Source of the DNA: Pseudisothecium myosuroides
Lineage: Eukaryota > Streptophyta > Bryopsida > Hypnales > Lembophyllaceae
Assembly: GCA_951799445.1 (NCBI GenBank)
Contig: OX637292.1
Coordinates: 20,339,296-20,403,295 of the forward strand
Direction of reading: 5' to 3'
Length of the DNA: 64,000 bases
The position numbers were made by a program, and so were the translations under genes. The first letter of the stretch is position 1. Each line of letters starts with the position of its first letter. The notes beneath the pieces are model-generated. The model worked only from the letters and a program-made list of their open reading frames with translations. It was not told where the DNA came from and did not search any database. Below are positions 57,459-64,000 of the stretch, in pieces.

Positions 57459-58350
57459 TTAACCCTTTAGTGACCGTGGTTGATTTGGGGGGCGGGCGTA
57501 GTTTTTCAAGAAAATGAATTTTGTGGCCACTCTAAAGATGTAGTCTTAGATCAAACCATACAAGGTGTTTCCATAAGGGAGATTCTTCAACCTAACAAAA
57601 AATCAAACTCATCCAACGGTACAAATTGCTATAAATAAGATAGGAGGTCCATAAATCAACCTTTTAAGGGCTAAAATTGAATTTTGTGGAGGTGAAACAT
57701 CTTTAAATATTTTTTAGTAAATTTTCCTCAAAAGACAAGTAGAATAGGCATCTAATCCAAGTCGTTTCATATTTTTTCAAGCTTTCTGAAATTAGTTACA
57801 AATTTTTGAAGTTCACAAAAAATGGTCATATGTTGTCAACAAAATGAATACCCTTCTAAAATGTGCAGATTTGGTACATTGAAGAAAGTGAAATGTACCT
57901 CTAAATCATGTTTGCTTCTAGAGCCTTGTTGGAGTTTGAATTGTTGTTCTTAATTTTCAAAAATCAATGACTTGAATGACCCTTTAGAAATTGCGCTACA
58001 TAAATACCAATGTATAAGTTTACTTTGGGCATTCATGAGATTATATCGCAACACTTATACCTTGTCAAGACATCAAGTTATAAAAAAATCTCACAATTTG
58101 GTTGATATTTTTTTGTATTTTTGTTGAACACTTCCCATTTAAAGGTCCAGGCCATTTGAGTTTGCAACCTCATAGCTAATTCATCAATGCTCCGATTATC
58201 TTGAAATTGGTTTTGTTTGAAGCGCACAAACTAAGACATTCTAATTGCGTTCCTCTTTGAGATTTTTGTGATCAAATGTATTTTGAACAATATTAGACTG
58301 AGAGTCCAAAAATCAACCAAAAAGTGGTCGACCGGTCACTAAAGGGTTAA
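57459..58350. mobile_element. TTAA-flanked element with CCCTTTAGTGACC ends, 892 bp
   Basis: It starts TTAACCCTTTAGTGACCG and ends CGGTCACTAAAGGGTTAA, perfect inverted termini that differ from the CCCCTAAAGGACC subfamily. It lies inside the 57163-58383 MITE and itself contains the MITE remnant 57636-57935. Confidence 0.8.
57636..57935. mobile_element. Third-level MITE (TAGGAGGTCC family) within the TTAA element
   Basis: It starts TAAGATAGGAGGTCC and follows the 35578-35884 interior (GAATTTTGTGGAGGTGAAAC, GTCGTTTCATATTTTTT, GAAAGTGAAATGTACCTCT). The right end is worn. Confidence 0.6.
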
Positions 58351-58649
58351 TATAAATGGATGCATTTTGAAACTCCTACCTCATATAACATAGTGTAACC
58401 AGGCAATGGTCCTCCCCATGCTACGAAGGTATTATACTTTGCTAAATACTTGGGAGGAACTTATCAGTTAATTCAAAGATTGGAGTTGGCTTGAGGAGCT
58501 ATAAAGTAGAACAATCCATTATGGACAAAAGACCCATTCCAAACATTTAAGAAATGATCCATTACAAGGTGTTTTCAACAAATGAGCTTTGAACTCCATT
58601 AAATTGAATTAGTGGCTACAATCAATGTCTTAGCCAATGGTAATGAAGT

Positions 58650-59160
58650 GAATAGTGACTACAATAGGAACTTCTACATTTTGAGTATAAATTCATTGCA
58701 AGAAGTGATTTTTTTAGGCCTTCAAATTGTGGCTATGTTAGGAAATATTGTGACTTGCTTTAGGTGAGGAAGATGACCATCACAGATACATTTTAGTTAA
58801 TTTTGGGATTTTTACATAACATTCAATAGCAAATATGGGCACTGTCTTTTGCTCTACAGAAGATGTGTGGGATTTTTTCCACCCAACAGTCTTCAAGCTC
58901 ACTGTATTTCCTCTACATCCTCCACTTAGCTACTGATTGAGTATTATGGAGTGTGGAATATCCCACACCATTTATTCTAAGCCAAGGCAACCCCAGTGCT
59001 TGCTATTGAATGTTATGTAGAGACTTTTTTGGGCCATGATGGACAATAAAATTCAAAAATTCATAATCAATTCATACTTTGTCAAAAAATATAATTTCAA
59101 TTGCTCTTGCCATTTCTCACACTTGTCTTTAAGTAGATTAATTTTTTTTTAAAATCAACA
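58650..59160 (-). repeat. Dispersed repeat, inverted copy of 7030-7390
   Basis: The same ordered blocks occur on the opposite strand (CAAGAAGTGATTTTTTTAGG, GCTATGTTAGGAAATA, TTTCAATTGCTCTTGCC). No coding potential. Confidence 0.55.
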
Positions 59161-59460
59161 ATGGCATGAGGGCAAATCCCTAATTCTACCTATTGTGGAT
59201 TGTTCTACCTTACAAGACCATTTTATTCACTTATTGGGGTCACCTCCCTTTTTTTTGAACCACAATCATGGACAATTTCCATTGATAAAAGGAAACAATA
59301 CACTAAAACAAAGGGAACACCCTCAGCGGAGATTTTTACATTTTCTAAAACTCTTGGGGTCTCCTTTTGAAGGATGCAAAAAGGATACTGCTTCATTAGA
59401 GAATCAAAAAATGAATCCCATTTTGTAAAAAGGGGTGTCAAAGGAAGGTTTAACTAAGAA

Positions 59461-59818
59461 TAGGGGAGGCGACCCATTTCCGACCAAATAAGCATTTCCA
59501 CGTATCTAGAGGGCGCAGTAAATTTATCAGTGTGCAGAAATAGACAGAGGAAGCTTTCCATAATTTTCCAGATTTTTGTATTGCAAAATGGAATTACCAT
59601 GAATTTTTGAGCGGTAGACCAGGTTCTTTCTATTCTGGTGAGATGGTTTTTCAATTCTAACCAAGCACTGGAAACAAAATGGACAATGTGAGATGGTTAA
59701 TTGTTGACCAATCGTTGATCATCAGAATTGGTCAGAATTGTGTTTTGGAAATACACGGAAATAGAGCACCCCGCGCTGCCACAATGGAGGGTTGATCAGG
59801 AATGGGTTGCCTCCCCTA
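59461..59818. mobile_element. TA-flanked MITE, TAGGGGAGG family (358 bp)
   Basis: It starts TAGGGGAGGCGACCCATTTC and ends GGAATGGGTTGCCTCCCCTA. It is an uninterrupted member of the 42211 family. Confidence 0.85.
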
Positions 59819-59888
59819 ACACAAAAGAAACAAAGCACCAAACTCCATCACACCAAGTTTGGGTGCTTCAAGGAATTTCGTCATGTCC

Positions 59889-60162
59889 TAAGGTAGGTAT
59901 CCTTAATGCGCCACTGACCTTAAAGCGCCATCTTCAGTGTGTGTACATTTCCAAAATCAGTTATGTACCTCCGTGAAAGAAACGCTTTTAGAACCAAACT
60001 TTGTTCCTTCATAACTTTTGCATACAGTATCCAAATGTTGTGTTCTTTGGTGCGTTGGAACCTCCTTTCCCTTGCCAATAAGAATATAGAAGAATTTGAA
60101 CAGTCTAATAGTAGTAAATAGGCACAGTAGCAATTAGTGGCGGTTTAAGGATACCTACCTTA
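59889..60162. mobile_element. TA-flanked MITE derived from the Tc1/mariner element (274 bp)
   Basis: It starts TAAGGTAGGTATCCTTAA and ends TTAAGGATACCTACCTTA. The complement of its interior carries the AAGGAGGTTCCAACGCACCA block also present at 49572-49600. It is inverted relative to the parent. Confidence 0.8.
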
Positions 60163-60656
60163 TGTTTTTCTCAAACTCCAACTCCTGGTCCCTCATTGCA
60201 CACACTTTATGATTAACTCTATTGGTAAATAATGTAACGCTTAAATTTAACTGCTGCAGAGATTCTCAAATCCTCCGTGTAAGTTACCCGCCAAGAGCTG
60301 AATCTGGGACTGTCCAGGACCCCAGGATGGCAAAATAGTATATTAAAATCAATATAAAACTGGGGGAGAACCTGAAATTAAATGATTTGGTTATGATAGA
60401 ATGCAGCCTATTCAGTGGTATATTCAGGCAGTCTGAAGTACTGTTAGCTATTGTTTATTTTTTTCTTCTGCAACGGAGTCAGGTGGAACTTAGAACCAAA
60501 AATAAAGATAATTGTCCAGTCAGTGGGGACCAAGTCCCTGGAGCAGAGGGCCGGTTTAGAATCTTTGCACCAGTGATAAGCTTATATACTTATATACGTT
60601 TTAGGACAGGTACCTGTCTTGAATCCTGGCTATGGTGCCTGCATCCCCAAACCGGA

Positions 60657-61423
60657 TTAACCCCTAAGGACCCAAGTGACCATTTTTTGGCCGCTGCCCC
60701 TGTTTTTTGAGCTGCTCGTTTTCATATTCTGAGTTTTTGGAAAAGTAAAATTTATTTCTAGGAAATAGACATTGTTACAAATCCAATGGCAGTGGTTTCA
60801 TCAAATTCCAAGTTAAACTCCGCTTTGTGGAAATTTTCAAAGTTTAGCAGTGTAGTCTAGTTTACAGCTCGTTTTTTTGTGTTCGGTTTGGACATGGACT
60901 AGAAAGTCAGCCAACCAATGAGCTTCTTGCCCACCTCATAAAGGTCAGATCCACCTTGAAAAGGTCAGATCCAAGGAGCTCAAGGAGAAGACAAGTGTCC
61001 CATTCTTTTTCCTCTTGCAAACACTACTCAAATTTCAATGACCACCATGCATTGCAAGCTTCACTATGAATTGTAAAATTCTTGGAATGTTATGAAATTT
61101 TACATGTACATTCTCAACTCTCTTATCTTTCACTGAGCACAAAAAAAGGCATGATTTTGAAATATTCTCACAAAGATATGCTCCTTCAAAGTGAGCTGCC
61201 TTGTATTTCCATTGACCCAAATAAAACTTCAAAATTAAACATCTCCAAAACCATGCAGTCAAATAATCTGAATTTTTTTGAGGTGCTCACTCTCAATGTT
61301 AACTTCAAGAATCTATAGTTAAATTATATCCAATCTCAAAAAAAATGGATCAAAAAAATGGATCAAGTTGTTGGCAGTTTTGGCCCATTTTGAAATATCA
61401 CCCCCTGGGTCCTTAGGGGTTAA
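60657..61423. mobile_element. TTAA-flanked element, 767 bp, complete
   Basis: It starts TTAACCCCTAAGGACCC and ends GGGTCCTTAGGGGTTAA, perfect inverted termini. It is the complete relative of the truncated 45620-46425 copy. No conserved frame. Confidence 0.85.
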
Positions 61424-63697
61424 CTTAATTCAAGTTCTGAAATGTACACCACCATTACGATTTTGCCCGCAATGGGCTTGCTCCCATTTTATCCATAATG
61501 GGGGAGTTTACCTTAGTAGATGTACTTTGGTCAAACTCAATTGTGGTCTTCAAATTATTCTGCTTTTTTAGGGGGTATAATATACTTAATTGTAGGGTAG
61601 GGTGGTGGAAAGTAATTTTATAAATAGTTGTCAAAATTTGAGGTTGAATTGATATTTTACCTTAATTATATAAAGACACGCCCCTAGTGACTACGGTAGT
61701 CACCAAAATTCTTTGATTATTTGCCCAATATGTGTATTCTCTTTTTCTATAGTTAATAGTGAAGTCATCCGTCAGACTACTCTGGTCGGCAGTGTCCTTA
61801 CATGGTTAAGTTATGTTGTTTGTTTGTTTTGTTTGTTACGGTGAAATCTGTAGAACCGTGTGCCCCCCCCAATTGTATTTGTGGTACGATCAAAGTTCTC
61901 TGCGAGGAGGGGTGCACGGGGGGATGCAAGGGCTTTGTTTCGTGGTGTTTGGACCTAAGATGTGAAAATTACTGAATTTTGAAGTTTTTATGAAATTAAA
62001 AATTAAAAAATTACTTTTATTTTTATTTTGGTTGTAGCAACAATACAAGGCACACTAATATTTTTCTTAAACAATTTTTTTTATGGATACAAAATAATAT
62101 TTTTAGCATTTGTTGAACCTTATTTTTTACCAAAAAAATGTTGATCCTCTCCTACACTTATAGTTTCAACTAAACTAAGAATACAGAGGTTTATAAGCTT
62201 TGTTTTCACTTTGTTTTCTACAAATTCAAAGAATCATTGCAATTGCAAATTCATTGTGGTAGAATCCAAATCACACAATAATATATATAATTTAAATTTA
62301 TACTTACTACTAGTATTTCTTATTCTAACCTTTGTTTTGGATAAAAACTATTGCAATATTATAATATTTATTAAAAAAAATTCACACAAACTACACATCA
62401 TAAAGCTACACTAATTATTTTTTCCATCATTTTTTTACTCTATAATATATAAAAATTTGTAGAAAAAAGGTAATTTTACATGCGAAAATATTATGCTCCC
62501 TTTAGCCAAAAACGATCTTCTTGTTGTACTTTGTGACGGTGCAAATTGGTTAGATTTGGCTATTGATTGCTATTTGGAATGAACAAAACAATAATAAGTA
62601 GTAGTTCCCCCTTCATCCATGCAATCATCAATCAAAAGACAAATGAAATGATTAATGAGGTCAATGAACACTATTTGTTCTTATTTTTTGCATCTCTTTG
62701 AATATTGCCCGATTAAAAGAGATGAAGTTCTAGGAGGCGGAACAAAGAGCTACATATGGTCTTGGGCATATACTAAATGCCTACAAAATAACAACTTAAC
62801 ACTCAACAATTAATTAACCAGTGGTGATCCTTGAAAATGCCCCCAAAATTATACTTTTTAGTATTCCAAAACTACATTTTGAAAAGGGCTTCAAAATTCA
62901 AAGTTTTTAGAATTCTAAAAGTGCACCGAACTCTATTTATAGGGCAAAGTGTTTTTATTTTATTTTATTTTCAACCTTAATCTAGAACATTTTGTCCAAC
63001 AAGAAGATCATTTTGGGATAGAAGGAGTAGTTTTATCAGTCAATTACACATTGATTATTATATGCCCAATTTAACTTTATAGTAGTAATCCCTTAGTGCA
63101 AAAAATAAAAATAAAATACTTGAATATTTTTAGTCTATTCTATTGCTACTTGAACCTTTAGAAGAAATTCAAACTCATTGGATTGGATTTTGTTACAATT
63201 ACTACTCTAAAATAATTAATTTCCACATTTTGCTTTCAAAATCATATTAAAGACAATTTTTCACAAAATCAATAGAAATTCTCAACATTGGTAGAAAACA
63301 CATACTGTCCATTATTACGGTTTCAAAAATATAAGATTGAAATCCATATTTAATTCAAAAAGGCAAAATTGAGATTAGAATTGTTGTTTTACCATCTAGC
63401 AATGGAATTAGTTTGTAATCCTAAACGGACCAAAAGGCTTCAAGTAGACGTCATGTTTTTGAAGTATTTTTGAGTAGATCATGTGAATATTTTTCTCCCC
63501 CTTTTATTTATTTTGTAACATTACATGCAATGTTCTTCATTGCTTCTAGTTATAAAAAAAAAATTCACAATAGGAATTATATTAATCAAAATTGGTCAAT
63601 TTCAAACAATAATTCTTGGTCTTTAAGGTGTTAACTGTTAAGTGGTCAAAATATCCATTGATGGTAAAAACATCTTACACTCAAATGACATTGAGAA
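61424..63697. other. AT-rich intergenic DNA, no gene supported
   Basis: A hairpin-like pair (GCAATGGGCTTGCTCCCATT and AATGGGGGAGT) lies near 61470-61510. Short open frames show no recognisable domain. Confidence 0.4.
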
Positions 63698-64000
63698 TTG
63701 ACCCCTAAAGGTCCAAACACTATTTTTTTTGGTAATATAGTGATTTTGGGCAGCTCACTACAAAGGAATTTTTATATTTTTCTCTGAAAATTTCACATAA
63801 CACGTGCTTGAGGAGTATCTTTAAGGCCCAACAATTTTCATAACTTTTGACAACATGGTTGAAAAGTTATTGCATGATACGTAATTTTCACTGCAGCCCG
63901 AGCAACTCAAAAAACTTCATTAAAAATCAATTTTTTAAGAAATAAAAATTTGAAATTGATTCTTTAAATTCATATGTATGACGAAAGCTTTGAATCATTC
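63698..64000. mobile_element. TTAA-class element, left end, running off the window
   Basis: The left terminus CCCCTAAAGGTCC is preceded by TTGA (a mutated TTAA). The interior GATTTTGGGCAGCTCACTAC and GAAAGCTTTGAATCATTC blocks place it with the 18576 and 51969 subfamily. Confidence 0.6.

Larger units (their letters stand above)
57163..58383. mobile_element. TA-flanked MITE (TAAGGTAGGAGG family) split by a TTAA element
   Basis: The outer pieces 57163-57458 and 58351-58383 correspond to the two parts of 45366-45622 (GGTAGAAGGTCC left end, internal GTACACTATTTGTAC hairpin, CTCCTACCTCA right end). The paralogues read TAGCTCTTAG (45591-45600) where this copy has TAGCTCTTAA followed by the insertion. 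Confidence 0.7.

Overview
The window looks like nuclear DNA of a land plant outside the seed plants; a bryophyte or other early-diverging lineage is most likely, though this is an inference. The reasons are: two genes rich in GT-AG introns in a 64 kb stretch that is otherwise AT-rich and repeat-filled; an intron-split gene for a bacterial-type polyphosphate kinase (PPK1), a family reported from some mosses and from Dictyostelium but not expected in flowering plants; a plant-type soluble epoxide hydrolase; and a mobilome dominated by TTAA-flanked elements, Tc1/mariner relatives and PIF/Harbinger, with no recognisable Copia or Gypsy LTR retrotransposon. I see no tRNA, rRNA or CRISPR.

Layout. 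1-23 kb is AT-rich and gene-poor. It holds TTAA-flanked elements (1697-2763 with a nested copy, 3714-4655, 6724-7026, 18576 onward, 21186-22088), a 1.1 kb foldback element (4868-5955) with a decayed relative near 20.3-21.1 kb, and small inverted-repeat elements. About 23.5-39 kb is a GC-richer genic island: PPK1 on the + strand (24402-31736; I rebuilt 22 exons that give 950 codons with consistent phases), an epoxide hydrolase on the - strand (33172-34981, two exons), and a Harbinger transposase pseudogene (37670-38770). From 39 kb to the end the DNA is again dominated by transposable elements: a Tc1/mariner element with a broken DD34E transposase (49478-51675), its deletion derivatives, several TA-flanked MITE families, and TTAA-flanked elements inserted into them.

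Relations. PPK1 and the epoxide hydrolase converge tail to tail and share no obvious pathway. PPK1 carries an acid-free, Ser/Arg-rich N-terminal extension of the kind that targets proteins to plastids or mitochondria. The repeats form a layered record. In at least three places a TTAA element sits inside another repeat whose uninterrupted paralogue is also in this window, so the insertion specificity (TTAA, 4 bp duplicated, nothing else changed) can be read directly. The TA-flanked families share the terminal motif TAAGGTRG or TAGGGGAGG and probably depend on Tc1/mariner-type transposases like the dead copy at 50.5-51.4 kb.

Limits: alignments were made by eye, exon borders are predicted from phase, GT-AG sites and family similarity, and element ends are good to a few bases only where both termini are visible.
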